Shown: positions 27,484-37,674, counted from the stretch's first letter. The stretch is DNA of 64,000 nucleotides from Photobacterium aquae (GCF_001029445.1 NZ_LDOT01000002.1:310001-374000); one strand, 5' to 3'. The notes: generated by a model from the letters alone, not told the origin. Made by a program: numbers and translations.

Positions 27484-28653
27484 CTATTCACCATCAAGGC
27501 CGCGGATCGGCTTGATGGTTCCCCAGCTTTTACACGACGGACACTGCCAGTAAAGCGAATGGGTGGCAAAACCACATTGACGGCAACGGTAATGGGGCTT
27601 CATCTTCAACTGCTCCCCCACCAAGCCACGCAAGGTAGCAAGGCTATCTTTGGCTCGCCCCTCTTCAGCTTCGTCAAGGTGGTAATCCATCAACTGATAG
27701 AAACCTTTCATGGTTGGGTTTTTCTGCAGCTGACGCATCATGAAGCTCTGTGCCATATTTGCGCCCTCGCGCTTGGCAATTTCATCCGCCAACATTAATT
27801 CGGCAGTAGAACCTGCTTTATGCTCGACACAATACTGCAAGTACTTGAGCCAGCCACTTTCATTGTTCAATGCTTCATAGCAATTCAACAACAATGGCAG
27901 CGCCTCGCCTGTAAAATCAATATCTTGGTCCACAACCTTCTCAAGATACTTGGCCGCTGCCTTGTAATCCTCTTCGCTGATCAGGATTTTCGCGGTCATG
28001 ATCGATGCACGAACACACTGCTTATCCGCAGAAAGGGCCTTTTTTAGAATCGACTTGGCTTTATCCGGGCTCTGCGCACTGAGTTCCAGCATCGCCATTT
28101 CACACCAATAATGGGCAATATCGTGCTTGAGCTGGCTCTTACCCAACTTGACCAACTGGGAAGCGCTATCTATCGCTTTCTCCCATTCGCGGGTCTGCTG
28201 GTAAATCGTCAGTAGCTGCTTCAATGCCCCTTTACGATGATCGGGCTCATCAAGCAACTGATGGAAAATTTTCTCTGCGCGGTCGAAAAAGCCTGCGGCC
28301 ATGTAATCCTGAGCTAACTGCTGCAAGGCCAAGTTACGCTGGTCGATGGTCAAATTAGGACGGGCAATCAAATTTTGGTGGATACGAATAGCGCGATCAA
28401 CCTCTCCCCGGCTGCGGAACAAATTCCCCAGGGCCAGGTGAGTATCAATAGTTTCACTATCAACTTGGAGCAGCTCGATGAATACATCCACCGCTTTGTC
28501 TGACTGATCAGACAACAGCAAGTTCAGACCCGTCACGTACTGACGTGACATATGGTGAGACTGCTCCTGTTGTTTGTTACTAGCGCTCCTGTTACCCATG
28601 TACCAACCGTAGGCGGCGGCAACAGGCAATAGCAGGAACAACAGCTCTAGCAT
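27484..28653 (-). CDS. lapB: Lipopolysaccharide assembly protein B
   Basis: Essential inner-membrane regulator that with FtsH controls LpxC turnover and LPS amount; 389 residues, identical in length to E. coli LapB (YciM). An N-terminal anchor helix (1-18) is followed by a long array of TPR repeats (about 35-350). A C-terminal rubredoxin-like zinc/iron knuckle carries two CxxC pairs, YRCRQCGFATHSLYWQCPSCKSWG (about 356-379). It starts 6 bases after lapA, so they form one operon. Confidence 0.96.
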   Translation of the reverse strand: MLELLFLLLPVAAAYGWYMGNRSASNKQQEQSHHMSRQYVTGLNLLLSDQSDKAVDVFIELLQVDSETIDTHLALGNLFRSRGEVDRAIRIHQNLIARPNLTIDQRNLALQQLAQDYMAAGFFDRAEKIFHQLLDEPDHRKGALKQLLTIYQQTREWEKAIDSASQLVKLGKSQLKHDIAHYWCEMAMLELSAQSPDKAKSILKKALSADKQCVRASIMTAKILISEEDYKAAAKYLEKVVDQDIDFTGEALPLLLNCYEALNNESGWLKYLQYCVEHKAGSTAELMLADEIAKREGANMAQSFMMRQLQKNPTMKGFYQLMDYHLDEAEEGRAKDSLATLRGLVGEQLKMKPHYRCRQCGFATHSLYWQCPSCKSWGTIKPIRGLDGE

Positions 28654-28659
28654 TAACGA

Positions 28660-28944
28660 TTATTCCTTAACAGGCTCGGCACGTAGCTGATCCAATTCTT
28701 TCTGCTGTTTTTCGACTTTCTTCATCAAACGATTTCGAGTGAAACGCGTCTTCAGGTACAAGGTACCACAAATTAGCCAGCCAAGGGCAAAACCACCACC
28801 GAAGGCAATCCCTAACAGGGTGGACAACTGGAAGTCACCTTGGGCAATCAGAAAATCAAAATTTACCAGCTGCTGGTTCTGGGCACCTAAGGCAAGGGTA
28901 ATTAAAAAGCAGGCAACCAATACAAGAACAGTCAGTATCTTCAT
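28660..28944 (-). CDS. lapA: Lipopolysaccharide assembly protein A
   Basis: Small two-helix inner-membrane protein (DUF1049) that works with LapB; 94 residues (E. coli 102). The helices are at about 3-21 (ILTVLVLVACFLITLALGA) and 42-66 (LLGIAFGGGFALGWLICGTLYL), followed by a basic, coiled-coil-like tail (RNRLMKKVEKQQKELDQLR). The RBS AGAAGGA precedes ATG 28944. It is the first gene of lapA-lapB and lies downstream of ihfB, as in E. coli. Confidence 0.93.
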   Translation of the reverse strand: MKILTVLVLVACFLITLALGAQNQQLVNFDFLIAQGDFQLSTLLGIAFGGGFALGWLICGTLYLKTRFTRNRLMKKVEKQQKELDQLRAEPVKE

Positions 28945-29094
28945 CGTGAATCCTTCTCACTTGAATGTAAACAGATGTGCTACCTATCCGTGAATGTCAA
29001 AGTGCTATATTTAACAAAAGCCTTTTTCTAAGGACAGATCGGTATGGGCTGATTATGCAGGATTTTGGCTCATCAGACCATGATCAATAGATAT

Positions 29095-29129
29095 AAAAAA
29101 ACGGCATACCAAGTAGTATGCCGTTTTTT
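29095..29129 (-). terminator. Terminator of ihfB
   Basis: Stem of about 14 bp (AAAAAACGGCATAC / GTATGCCGTTTTTT) with a 6-7 base loop, beginning 15 bases past the ihfB stop. It carries T runs on both strands. Confidence 0.92.
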
Positions 29130-29143
29130 TGATCTATACGCGG

Positions 29144-29434
29144 TTAACCGGCAAGAGCCAAGTTAACACGGTCGCGCAGTTCCTTGCCTGGTTTGAAGTG
29201 GGGAACGTACTTGCCGTCCAATTCCACTTTGTCGCCAGTTTTAGGGTTGCGACCTACACGCGGAGCACGGTAATGCAAAGAGAAGCTGCCAAAGCCGCGG
29301 ATTTCAATACGGTCGCCATCAGCAAGTGTTGACGCCATATGCTCAAGGATTTCCTTGATCGCATCTTCTACCTGTTTGGCAGAAAGATGTGTTTGTTGAC
29401 TACATAGCCTTTCAATTAATTCAGACTTTGTCAT
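29144..29434 (-). CDS. ihfB: Integration host factor beta subunit
   Basis: DNA-bending nucleoid protein that pairs with IhfA; 96 residues (E. coli 94). [10 protein letters not shown] at the N-terminus, [22 protein letters not shown] (the DNA-inserting beta arm with the Pro in GRNPKTG) and [15 protein letters not shown] are diagnostic. I start at ATG 29434 with GGAG upstream. The frame is open from a GTG two codons earlier. It sits downstream of rpsA, the conserved gammaproteobacterial order. Confidence 0.97.
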   Translation of the reverse strand: MTKSELIERLCSQQTHLSAKQVEDAIKEILEHMASTLADGDRIEIRGFGSFSLHYRAPRVGRNPKTGDKVELDGKYVPHFKPGKELRDRVNLALAG

Positions 29435-29478
29435 AAACACTCCGGTTTTTTAGTATGTTTCTCAGTAGTATAACCGCT

Positions 29479-29501
29479 TAGGGGGAAAAATGTTCCCCCT
29501 A
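29479..29501 (-). other. Hairpin in the rpsA-ihfB intergenic region
   Basis: Perfect 9-bp stem TAGGGGGAA / TTCCCCCTA with a 5-base loop, just after the rpsA stop. No T tract follows on the minus strand, so it may tune read-through or mRNA stability between rpsA and ihfB and is not a clean terminator. Confidence 0.6.
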
Positions 29502-29508
29502 TGCTCAA

Positions 29509-31179
29509 TTATTCGCCTTTAGCCGCTTTGAATGCGTCAGCCATAGCGTTACCGAACGCAGCATCATCTTGCTTGTTCAGTGTAGCCATTGCTTCTTGCT
29601 CTTCAGCAACGTCTTTAGCACGTACAGATAGGTTGATTACGCGGTTCTTACGGTCAACGCCAGTGAACTTAGATTCAACTGAATCGCCAACAGAAAGAAT
29701 TAGAGTAGCGTCTTCAACACGGTCAACTGATGCTTCAGAAGCACGTAGGTAACCTTCAACACCTTCAGCTAGCTCGATAGTTGCGCCTTTAGCGTCAACT
29801 GCAGTAACTGTACCAGTTACTAGAGCGCCTTTCTTGTTAAGAGCTACGAAGCCGTTGAACGGGTCTTCTTCGATCTGCTTGATGCCTAGAGAGATGCGCT
29901 CACGCTCAGCGTCAACTGCTAGTACAACTGCAGAGATTTCGTCGCCTTTCTTGAAGTCACGAACTGCGTCTTCACCAGCAACATTCCAAGAAATGTCAGA
30001 TAGGTGAACTAGACCGTCGATGCCGCCTTCAAGACCGATGAAGATACCGAAGTCAGTGATAGACTTGATCTTACCAGTTACTTTGTCGCCCTTAGCTTGC
30101 ATTTCTGCAAATGACTGCCATGGGTTTGCTTTGCACTGCTTAAGACCTAGGCTGATACGACGACGTTCTTCGTCGATATCAAGAACCATAACTTCAACTT
30201 CGTCGCCCACGTTAACAACTTTAGATGGGTGGATGTTCTTGTTAGTCCAATCCATCTCAGAAACGTGTACAAGACCTTCAACGCCTTCTTCGATTTCAAC
30301 GAAGCAGCCGTAGTCAGTTAGGTTAGTTACGCGACCAGAAAGCTTAGTACCTTCTGGGTAACGCTTAGCGATAGCTACCCATGGATCTTCGCCTAGCTGC
30401 TTAAGACCTAGTGATACGCGAGTACGCTCACGATCGAACTTAAGAACTTTAACGTTGATCTCGTCGCCAACATTAACGATTTCAGATGGGTGCTTAACGC
30501 GTTTCCAAGCCATGTCAGTGATGTGTAGAAGACCATCAACACCACCCAGGTCAACGAACGCACCGTAGTCAGTAAGGTTCTTAACGATACCTTTAACTTC
30601 CATGCCTTCCTGTAGAGAAGCAAGAAGTTCATCACGCTCAACGCTGTTTTCAGATTCGATAACTGCGCGACGAGAAACAACTACGTTGTTACGCTTCTGG
30701 TCTAGCTTGATTACTTTGAACTCAAGCTCTTTGTTTTCTAGGTGAGCAGTGTCACGAACTGGGCGTACGTCTACTAGTGAACCTGGTAGGAACGCACGGA
30801 TGCCGTTAAGTTCAACTGTGAAGCCGCCTTTAACTTTACCGTTGATGATACCAACAACAGTTTCAGCATCTTCGTAAGCTTTCTCAAGAACGATCCATGC
30901 TTCGTGGCGCTTCGCTTTCTCACGAGAAAGTTTAGTTTCACCAAAACCGTCTTCAACAGCGTCTAGAGCTACGTCTACTTCTGCGCCAACTTCGATTTCA
31001 ATTTCGCCAGCAGCGTTCTTGAATTCTTCAGCAGGGATAGAAGACTCAGACTTAAGGCCTGCGTCAACAAGTACATAACCGTTTTCGATCGCAACAACAG
31101 TACCTTTAACGATGGCACCTTGACGCGTTTCAACTTCTTTTAGTGACTCTTCGAATAGCTGAGCAAAAGATTCAATCAT
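29509..31179 (-). CDS. rpsA: 30S ribosomal protein S1
   Basis: RNA-binding ribosomal protein that recruits mRNAs to the 30S subunit; 556 residues (E. coli 557). Six S1/OB repeats follow one another (for example [22 protein letters not shown] cores at about 190-265, 277-350, 364-437, 451-520). The N-terminus is [26 protein letters not shown]. No Shine-Dalgarno is visible before ATG 31179 (GAAGATTGAAAA only), which matches E. coli rpsA, where translation relies on a structured leader and is repressed by free S1. It lies downstream of cmk. Codon use looks optimised, as expected for a highly expressed gene. Confidence 0.97.
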   Translation of the reverse strand: MIESFAQLFEESLKEVETRQGAIVKGTVVAIENGYVLVDAGLKSESSIPAEEFKNAAGEIEIEVGAEVDVALDAVEDGFGETKLSREKAKRHEAWIVLEKAYEDAETVVGIINGKVKGGFTVELNGIRAFLPGSLVDVRPVRDTAHLENKELEFKVIKLDQKRNNVVVSRRAVIESENSVERDELLASLQEGMEVKGIVKNLTDYGAFVDLGGVDGLLHITDMAWKRVKHPSEIVNVGDEINVKVLKFDRERTRVSLGLKQLGEDPWVAIAKRYPEGTKLSGRVTNLTDYGCFVEIEEGVEGLVHVSEMDWTNKNIHPSKVVNVGDEVEVMVLDIDEERRRISLGLKQCKANPWQSFAEMQAKGDKVTGKIKSITDFGIFIGLEGGIDGLVHLSDISWNVAGEDAVRDFKKGDEISAVVLAVDAERERISLGIKQIEEDPFNGFVALNKKGALVTGTVTAVDAKGATIELAEGVEGYLRASEASVDRVEDATLILSVGDSVESKFTGVDRKNRVINLSVRAKDVAEEQEAMATLNKQDDAAFGNAMADAFKAAKGE

Positions 31180-31280
31180 TTTTCAATCTTCAAAGTAATT
31201 AACAACCACGGGTATCCTACCTCGTGGGGTTGGAAATAAAGTCGGACATCATCCTTGAAACCGACGCACCATCAGACTAA
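31180..31280 (-). promoter_or_regulatory. rpsA leader without Shine-Dalgarno
   Basis: The 101 bases between cmk and rpsA should contain the rpsA promoter and the autogenous-control leader known in E. coli and relatives. A small inverted repeat (CCACG / CGTGG) is visible at about 31206-31226, but I could not fold the full leader by eye. Assignment rests on position and the missing SD. Confidence 0.45.
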
Positions 31281-31964
31281 TTATTTAGCCGATAATATCT
31301 TTTCAATATAAGCCAATGCCTGTTCGGTCACCTGCTCAATGGACATCTCCGTTGAGTCTAGCACCACAGCATCATCAGCGGGACGCAACGGTGCAACCGC
31401 TCGGTTGCGATCGCGATCGTCGCGCTCTTGAATTTCTTTCAAAAGGTGGTCAAAGTTAACATCTAAGCCTTTCTGTTGCAACTGTTTCATGCGACGGTTC
31501 GCACGTTCTTCAGCACTGGCATCTAGAAAGATCTTTACTTCGGCCTGAGGAAAGACCACAGTTCCCATGTCTCGCCCATCGGCTACTAGCCCTGGCTCTT
31601 CGCTAAAAGCACGCTGACGGCGCAGCAAGGCCTCACGTACGCGTGGCAACGCAGCTACCTTAGACGCAGCCATACCCGTCTCTTCTTTACGAAGCTCTCC
31701 GGATACATCTTCGCCTTCAAGAATAACCTTAACCAACTCACCTTCGGCAACAAACTGTACATCCAGATGAGCAGCCAACGGAACCAAGGCATCTTCAGAC
31801 TCAAGGTCTACCCCGTGGTGGATTGCCGCTAGGGCAAGCACACGGTAAATAGCGCCAGAATCCAGCAGCTTCCAGCCCAGTTTTTCTGCCAACAGCATAC
31901 ACAGGGTGCCTTTGCCGGCACCGCTCGGGCCATCAACAGTAATCACTGGTGCGTGAATAGACAT
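31281..31964 (-). CDS. cmk: Cytidylate kinase
   Basis: Phosphorylates CMP and dCMP with ATP; 227 residues, the same as E. coli. P-loop [13 protein letters not shown] (about 8-20), [11 protein letters not shown], the CMP-binding insert, [13 protein letters not shown] and the lid [13 protein letters not shown] are all present. I start at ATG 31964 (GGAGAG upstream); the open frame extends 18 codons upstream without conservation. It precedes rpsA as in E. coli. Confidence 0.96.
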   Translation of the reverse strand: MSIHAPVITVDGPSGAGKGTLCMLLAEKLGWKLLDSGAIYRVLALAAIHHGVDLESEDALVPLAAHLDVQFVAEGELVKVILEGEDVSGELRKEETGMAASKVAALPRVREALLRRQRAFSEEPGLVADGRDMGTVVFPQAEVKIFLDASAEERANRRMKQLQQKGLDVNFDHLLKEIQERDDRDRNRAVAPLRPADDAVVLDSTEMSIEQVTEQALAYIEKILSAK

Positions 31965-32176
31965 AGGTTCTCTCCAAACTCGTTCTAACGTAAGCAGTAA
32001 TACGCGTAAGCACGACAATTTTGCCCATGCGTATTACCACTCAAAATCGGTTGCGCATTATACGGGAAAATGGCTGTGATACCAATCAGTAAAAATTATC
32101 TTTACCATATATCAGCATGACCGATAACAGCCCACCGTTGCCAGCAGGCTGTCAGTAAAAGGACGAGATACCCGAG

Positions 32177-33457
32177 TTACTGGCTCAAAATCGCCAATTT
32201 TTCGAAATAATCGGGAAATGTCTTTGATGTGCACTTGGGATCGTTAATTGTCACCGACGTGTCACTCAACGCCACCAGCGAAAAACACATTGCCATCCGG
32301 TGATCGTCATAGGTATCGATCGCCGCATGTTTGAGCTGAGACGGCGGGGTGATCATAATATAATCCTCCCCTTCTTCTACCTCAGCCCCTACTTTGCGCA
32401 GCTCGGTCGCCATCGCGCTCAGACGGTCGGTCTCTTTGACCCGCCAATTGTACACATTGCGGATAGCCGTTGTCCCTTGGGCAAACAGCGCCGCAGTCGC
32501 AATAGTCATCGCCGCATCCGGAATATGGTTGAAATCCATATCGACCGCATTGAGCTCGCCGCGACGGGCAATCACATAGTCATCACCCCATTCGATCTCT
32601 GCGCCCATTGCCGCCAGTGCATCGGCAAACTGAATATCACCCTGAATGCTGTTGCGGCCAATACCGGTCACTTTTACTTCACCGCCACGGATCGCAGCCG
32701 CCGCAAGGAAGTAAGATGCGGAAGACGCATCGCCTTCTACCAGCAAATCTCCCGGCGAGACATAGCTCTGTCCGCCTTTGACAATAAACGTCTGGTAATG
32801 TTGGTTTTCGACCGTAACCCCAAACTGGGCCATGATATGCAGGGTAATATCAATATAAGGCTTGGATACCAAGTCGCCTTTGATAGCTATCGTGGTATCC
32901 GTATCGGCCAATGGTGCTGCCATCAAGAATGCCGTCAAAAATTGGCTAGAAATAGAACCATCAATCTCGACATTCCCTCCCGCCAGGCCCGTACCGTTAA
33001 TTTTCAACGGCGGATAATGCTCATTCTCAAGGTAGGAGATCTCTGCCCCTGCGGTGCGCAAGGCATCCACCAAATGGCCAATGGGCCGCTCTTTCATGCG
33101 CGGCTCTCCGGTGAGAACGTACTCACCATGGCCAAGGCACAAAGCCGCAACCAACGGACGCATCGCGGTTCCCGCATTACCCAAGAACAGTTCCAGTGGC
33201 TTATCGGTATGAAATGCACCGCCCAAGCCCGTTACTTCACACTCGGTCTTGTCTTCCGACAGCGTGTAGGCCACACCAAGCTGGCCTAAGGCGGTAAGCA
33301 TGTGGCGAATATCGTCGCTATCGAGCAAGTTGGTCAGCCGAGTCGTGCCTTTGGCCAGCGCCGCCAGCAATAATGCTCGGTTCGATACACTTTTCGAGCC
33401 CGGTAAATTCACGGTGCCACTAATCGTCGTGATTGGCTGTAAGGTTAAACTTTCCAT
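32177..33457 (-). CDS. aroA: 3-phosphoshikimate 1-carboxyvinyltransferase (EPSP synthase)
   Basis: Shikimate-pathway enzyme joining PEP and shikimate 3-phosphate; 426 residues (E. coli 427). Motifs are [20 protein letters not shown] (about 19-38), [17 protein letters not shown] (PEP site, about 90-106), the catalytic Asp in [13 protein letters not shown], and [22 protein letters not shown]. The class I sequence GNAGTAMRP is intact. E. coli has serC directly upstream; here two lipoprotein genes and a two-component system lie between serC and aroA. Confidence 0.97.
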   Translation of the reverse strand: MESLTLQPITTISGTVNLPGSKSVSNRALLLAALAKGTTRLTNLLDSDDIRHMLTALGQLGVAYTLSEDKTECEVTGLGGAFHTDKPLELFLGNAGTAMRPLVAALCLGHGEYVLTGEPRMKERPIGHLVDALRTAGAEISYLENEHYPPLKINGTGLAGGNVEIDGSISSQFLTAFLMAAPLADTDTTIAIKGDLVSKPYIDITLHIMAQFGVTVENQHYQTFIVKGGQSYVSPGDLLVEGDASSASYFLAAAAIRGGEVKVTGIGRNSIQGDIQFADALAAMGAEIEWGDDYVIARRGELNAVDMDFNHIPDAAMTIATAALFAQGTTAIRNVYNWRVKETDRLSAMATELRKVGAEVEEGEDYIMITPPSQLKHAAIDTYDDHRMAMCFSLVALSDTSVTINDPKCTSKTFPDYFEKLAILSQ

Positions 33458-33600
33458 CTGTTAGGTCATCAATCCTGTTTGGTCGCAGTTATTGCAGAGT
33501 AACCAATAATATCATTGTGATCTATACCCACTTTTGAATGAGGTCTCTCCTCACTGGTCCATCACGAATATTGACGCAATAACCCTGTCGCAACCGAAGA

Positions 33601-34284
33601 CTATTCTTTGATATCCACCCGATTCGCTGTAAATAAGCCATTGGTGAATTGACCGAACATCTGTACATACATACCATTAGCCAGCGTCGCGCTACCGGAT
33701 ACTGCCGATGGCATATAATCAATTTTCTCACCAGACAGCAGGAACTGCGTATCGGTCAGCCCGCTCACCCGGCCTTCCACCTCGGCACTCGGCATGGCAT
33801 TAACCGGTGATACATTGGTCACCACCCATTGATTCTGCGAATCCAGATGCGCGAACACCATCACCCAGCCAAGGCTTCCACCACCGAATTTGTAATCCAG
33901 ATTGAATACATCAGGATCAGGAATACTCAGTACCGTGCCGTTGATAAGCAGTTGATTATCTAGATTCAGTTCTGCTATCCCCACAAAGGCCGGTTCCAGT
34001 ACCATTTCCGTCACGTTGCCGTTGGTCAACGTTGCCGTCACGGCCATGCCTTTTTGCTCCATAGAAACATTAAATGCCTGGCCCTCATAGGAGACATCTG
34101 CCATCTGTGCCGTGTATGTTTTACCTGCCAGAGTGATAGCGTTACCAGACACCGCATCGATGACACCCGACACCTTGCTCGAGGCAGCCACGCTCGGTGC
34201 TCCCGCCTCTGCTGGAGGCGAGGCTTGTTCACCGCACCCGCCCAACAATACGCTCAGTGCCACCGCGATACACAATGTCTTCAT
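33601..34284 (-). CDS. DUF5666-like lipoprotein (shorter paralogue)
   Basis: A predicted lipoprotein of 227 residues with lipobox LLGGCGEQ (Cys17). After a low-complexity linker (SPPAEAGAPSVAASS) come about three beta-rich repeats that begin VSGVIDAVSGNAITLAGKTY, INGTVLSIPDPDVFNLDY and VEGRVSGLTDTQFLLSG. These resemble the OB-like units of DUF5666 proteins. AAGAAGGG precedes ATG 34284. It lies 121 bases downstream of a longer relative on the same strand. Function is unknown. The pairing with the divergent two-component system suggests an envelope response. Confidence 0.72.
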   Translation of the reverse strand: MKTLCIAVALSVLLGGCGEQASPPAEAGAPSVAASSKVSGVIDAVSGNAITLAGKTYTAQMADVSYEGQAFNVSMEQKGMAVTATLTNGNVTEMVLEPAFVGIAELNLDNQLLINGTVLSIPDPDVFNLDYKFGGGSLGWVMVFAHLDSQNQWVVTNVSPVNAMPSAEVEGRVSGLTDTQFLLSGEKIDYMPSAVSGSATLANGMYVQMFGQFTNGLFTANRVDIKE

Positions 34285-34405
34285 AAACCCTTCTTAACTC
34301 ATTAGTACCATTGATAATCGAATAGATAGACCATACGCCTGAGGCATATAAAAATAAAGCGCCCCGAAGGGCGCTATACTCAACAAATCGTAATTAGCTC
34401 AATGA

Positions 34406-35560
34406 TTAGCCACGGTAGTCTCGTTCGATTTCGCGGGCAACGTTCTTACCGTCAATCACAACGGCCTCAACTTCAACGTACTCACCGTCAAGGGTCAGCA
34501 TCGTCACCCCTTCGAAAACCGTGTTGCTATCTGTGGTAAAGTTAACTGTTTTATATGTTTCTTCATCCCACACAGAAAACGTACCAGCAACAGAATCAAT
34601 CACCTTGGCGTTGCCTTCCGCTTCCACTTCTTGCCAGTTACCACCCGGTACATAGTCGTTATCATTGTCGAACTCGACTTCGGTTGCTACCTGCTGGCCA
34701 TTGCGCAGAGCTGACTGCACTTCAACTAGCGCACCTTGCTTCAAATGGCTCTTGTTACCGTCTTCAAAACGGGTGCTCGCATTCACAGCAAAACGGCCAC
34801 GGTAGCTAAGCTCAAACGATGACAGATCATTGGCAACCCAGGTCACTACGCCTTCTACTTCGTTGCCCTCATCCAGATCGTCATAGTTGTCGATCTCAAC
34901 TTCACGAGCGTCAAGTTCAGCACCGTTCATCGTGCCCTCAACTTCTACCCACTGACCAACTTGCAAATGAGATAGATTGGCATAGTTCACAGTCAGGTTA
35001 GCGCCCAACTTAAATGAGCCGGTATTCTCATCTTTGCTTGAGATTCGGCCTTCCACTTCAACTTGGTTACCCAGTTTGTCGGCTTCAAACTCAACCACAG
35101 ACAATACCTTGTAACCCATTGTTGCCGATGGCAATGAAGACACCATCACCCAATCATTCAGGTCAATTTCGGCACTCAAACCAGCAAAGGTCAGGTTAAT
35201 ACCATTGACTGTAAAAGTCTTCGCTACGTGATCGACCGCGGTCACAGCACCAACAAGAGTCGGCTCGACATCAACTTGAACACCTGCCTTAGTACCCGAC
35301 AATACCTGAACCATCATGTCTTTTTGCAGATCAGCAATCGACAGCGCATTGTTGCCATAACCTACGCTAGCCACGTCGTAACGGTAGCCATTCACCACGA
35401 TTTGGTTAGATGGAGCGTCCACTGAATCAATCGTACCCAGTACAGCCCTCGGCGAAGTCTCTGGTTTAGTCGGTGTCGTAGGCGTACTACCACCATCGCT
35501 ACCGCCACCACAACCAGCCAGAGCCATACCCAATGCAATAACCAGTGCCGCTTTTTTCAT
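34406..35560 (-). CDS. DUF5666 repeat lipoprotein (longer paralogue)
   Basis: A 384-residue lipoprotein with lipobox MALAGCGGGSDGG (Cys17) and a Thr/Pro linker (STPTTPTKPETSP). About five repeats of roughly 60-70 residues follow, each opening with a G-x-[IV]-x-x-[VI]-[DS] strand (VLGTIDSVDAP, LVGAVTAVDHV, VEGRISSKDEN, VEGVVTWVAND, AEGNAKVIDSV). The C-terminal half is acidic (NYDDLDEGNEVEG, EFDNDNDYVPGG), which might bind cations. GAGGTGG precedes ATG 35560. It is divergent from the response regulator with about 90 bp between, a shared control region. Molecular role unknown. Confidence 0.78.
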   Translation of the reverse strand: MKKAALVIALGMALAGCGGGSDGGSTPTTPTKPETSPRAVLGTIDSVDAPSNQIVVNGYRYDVASVGYGNNALSIADLQKDMMVQVLSGTKAGVQVDVEPTLVGAVTAVDHVAKTFTVNGINLTFAGLSAEIDLNDWVMVSSLPSATMGYKVLSVVEFEADKLGNQVEVEGRISSKDENTGSFKLGANLTVNYANLSHLQVGQWVEVEGTMNGAELDAREVEIDNYDDLDEGNEVEGVVTWVANDLSSFELSYRGRFAVNASTRFEDGNKSHLKQGALVEVQSALRNGQQVATEVEFDNDNDYVPGGNWQEVEAEGNAKVIDSVAGTFSVWDEETYKTVNFTTDSNTVFEGVTMLTLDGEYVEVEAVVIDGKNVAREIERDYRG

Positions 35561-35651
35561 CTAACCACCTCAAAGTAAAGGAATAAAATGTTCTTTAGAG
35601 GTATATTACACCTACCAACGTGAAGCAGACGTGAAATTCAGGAAAGAAATC

Positions 35652-36320
35652 GTGAAAGTATTGATTGTTGATGACAACCACAATGTGGTCGAGACTATCG
35701 CTGATTACCTTGAGCTAGAGGGGTTTCAAGTTGATTGTGCCTACCACGGCGAAGCGGCTCTGACCCTTATCCAGCAAAATTATTATGATGTCATCATCAT
35801 GGATATCATGATGCCCAAGATCGACGGCATCTCCACAGTCCGAAAATTGCGTGAGGAATTCAGCTGTCAAATCCCGATCCTATTTTTAACCGCCAAAGAC
35901 AGCCTAGAAGACAAACTGGCCGCTTTCGGTGCGGGAGGCGATGACTACCTGCTAAAGCCCTTTGCCATGCAAGAATTGAGTATGCGCCTGAAGGCGCTGA
36001 GTAGCCGAGGTCCACGCCGCGATATCGGCGCTATCAGCTTTGAAGATATCCGTATTGATACCGGCACCGAACAGGCTTACCGCGATGGCCAACCCATCAA
36101 GCTCAGCCGGATTCAATACCGAATTCTAAAATTGCTTGTCCGCCGAGCACCTGCCATCGTCACTCGGCAAGAGGTCACCGACGCCGTATGGGGCGATGAT
36201 GCACCACCAAGTGATGCCCTACGCAGTCATATTTACGGGCTGCGCAATGCTATCGACAAGGGTTTTACCACTTCACGACTAGAGACTGTTCATGGACAAG
36301 GCTACCGCATTAAACCCTAA
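35652..36320 (+). CDS. OmpR/PhoB-family response regulator
   Basis: A 222-residue DNA-binding response regulator. The receiver domain is at 1-115, with the acidic pocket LIVDD, the phospho-acceptor Asp51 in IIMDIMMPKIDG, Thr in FLTAKDS and Lys in YLLKPF. The C-terminal winged helix ends in LRSHIYGLRNAIDKGFTTSRLETVHGQGYRI. I prefer GTG 35652, with AGGAAAG about 7 nt upstream and the core KVLIVDD immediately following; GTG 35631 is possible. It overlaps the histidine kinase start by 29 bp and is divergent from the DUF5666 lipoproteins, its probable targets (inference). Confidence 0.9.
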   Translation: MKVLIVDDNHNVVETIADYLELEGFQVDCAYHGEAALTLIQQNYYDVIIMDIMMPKIDGISTVRKLREEFSCQIPILFLTAKDSLEDKLAAFGAGGDDYLLKPFAMQELSMRLKALSSRGPRRDIGAISFEDIRIDTGTEQAYRDGQPIKLSRIQYRILKLLVRRAPAIVTRQEVTDAVWGDDAPPSDALRSHIYGLRNAIDKGFTTSRLETVHGQGYRIKP

Positions 36321-37569
36321 CCCGTATCCAAGCATCTACCGCCAGATCAAGATCGGCTTTCTTTTCATGACACTGTGCACTTTCGTGCTATTTTGGAAGC
36401 TGATCTATATTGCAGAAAACCAACTGGAGATCATCAGCCTCCATCACTGGCTTGATACCGAGGCCAGCCGCTACGTCAACGACTATGCCCATTATGGTCA
36501 GGACACGTTGTTGCCCAACCCCAATGAATTTAATACCTATAGCCTTTTCCCGACAAACACCCATATGGAGAACGTACAGCTGGAACCTCCAGCGTGGCTG
36601 AAACACTACCGTGAACCCGGCTTCTACGAGCAGATGATCGGCACTGAAGACAAGCACTTTATCGTCCTCAAGCACCCATCCGGAGAGGGACTGATGTATA
36701 TCGTCTTCCAAGATGATGCCGACGACTACCTAGATGCATACGAGAAAAATCTCCATCTGGCTACCGTTGGGTTTGGTCTATTCCTCTCTCTTTGCGTAGT
36801 TTTGTACGGTATTTATTTTATCCGTATCCTGTCAAAGCCGCTGGCAAGTATCGCCCAGAAAATCACCCAGATGTCACCAGAACATGAGGCGTTCAAAATC
36901 GAGACCAAATTTGAGGAAACTCGCCAGATCGAACAGACGCTTCTTGACAGCAAACAGGAAATCGCCCGCTACTTCCAACGCGAAAAAGATTTCAGCCGAT
37001 TTGCCTCACATGAACTGCGTACCCCCATCATGGTGATCCAAGGCTCGGCCGAGCTGCTGGAAAAAGTCCCCAACCAACCTAAAGTGGCGCTAAAAGCCAT
37101 TGGCAGGGTACAAGATGCCAGTCAGGAGATGCGAGTATTGACTGAAGCCTTCTTGCTACTCGGAAAGGAAAGCATCGACGATCACCACCTTGGTCGTCAA
37201 CCACTGGCCCTTCATCTACGGCACCAGTTAGAAGTACTTGAACCGCTATTCGCCAAGCAAAATGCCGGCTATGACCTTACAATCACCGAACCTGGCTTCG
37301 TTATTGCCCCAGAGAGCTTTATAACCATAATAATCAACAATTTAATTAAGAATGCATTTAGCTACAGTGTAGGTAATATTCATATAGCCCTCGATAATAA
37401 CCAGTTGACCATTACCAACTGCCATGATGGCAATTCTACGTTCAATGCGGGATATGGCTGCGGCTTAGTGATTGTTGAGCGGATCTGCGAGCGAATGGGG
37501 TGGAGCTTCAAAGTCCACAACGACAGCACCCATTTTCAAACGATGGTGTATTTCACCCCTACCGCATAG
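36292..37569 (+). CDS. Sensor histidine kinase
   Basis: Membrane sensor of 425 residues. TM1 (about 21-40) and TM2 (about 156-178) bracket a periplasmic domain of about 115 residues (LDTEASRYVNDYAHYGQD...EGLMYIVFQDD). A HAMP-like linker (LSKPLASIAQKITQMSP) follows. The H box is FASHELRTPIMVIQG with phospho-His240, the N box is IINNLIKNAF, and a glycine box GYGCGLVIVERICERMG closes the ATPase domain. The layout recalls vibrio CarS/VprB-like kinases, but I cannot assign an orthologue. It is co-transcribed with the preceding regulator, and a terminator shared with serC follows. Confidence 0.9.
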   Translation: MDKATALNPNPYPSIYRQIKIGFLFMTLCTFVLFWKLIYIAENQLEIISLHHWLDTEASRYVNDYAHYGQDTLLPNPNEFNTYSLFPTNTHMENVQLEPPAWLKHYREPGFYEQMIGTEDKHFIVLKHPSGEGLMYIVFQDDADDYLDAYEKNLHLATVGFGLFLSLCVVLYGIYFIRILSKPLASIAQKITQMSPEHEAFKIETKFEETRQIEQTLLDSKQEIARYFQREKDFSRFASHELRTPIMVIQGSAELLEKVPNQPKVALKAIGRVQDASQEMRVLTEAFLLLGKESIDDHHLGRQPLALHLRHQLEVLEPLFAKQNAGYDLTITEPGFVIAPESFITIIINNLIKNAFSYSVGNIHIALDNNQLTITNCHDGNSTFNAGYGCGLVIVERICERMGWSFKVHNDSTHFQTMVYFTPTA

Positions 37570-37622
37570 TGATCGCAGAATGATGGGAGCCAATCGACTC
37601 GCGTTAATTCTGTATAACTTAC

Positions 37623-37650
37623 AAAAAAACCGCCGGAAGGCGGTTTTTTT
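37623..37650. terminator. Bidirectional terminator between the histidine kinase and serC
   Basis: CCGCC / GGCGG stem extended by A7/T7 (12 bp in all), loop GGAA, T tract on both strands, between convergent genes. Confidence 0.92.
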
Positions 37651-37674
37651 ACTAGCGTTACGTGAGGCACAATA

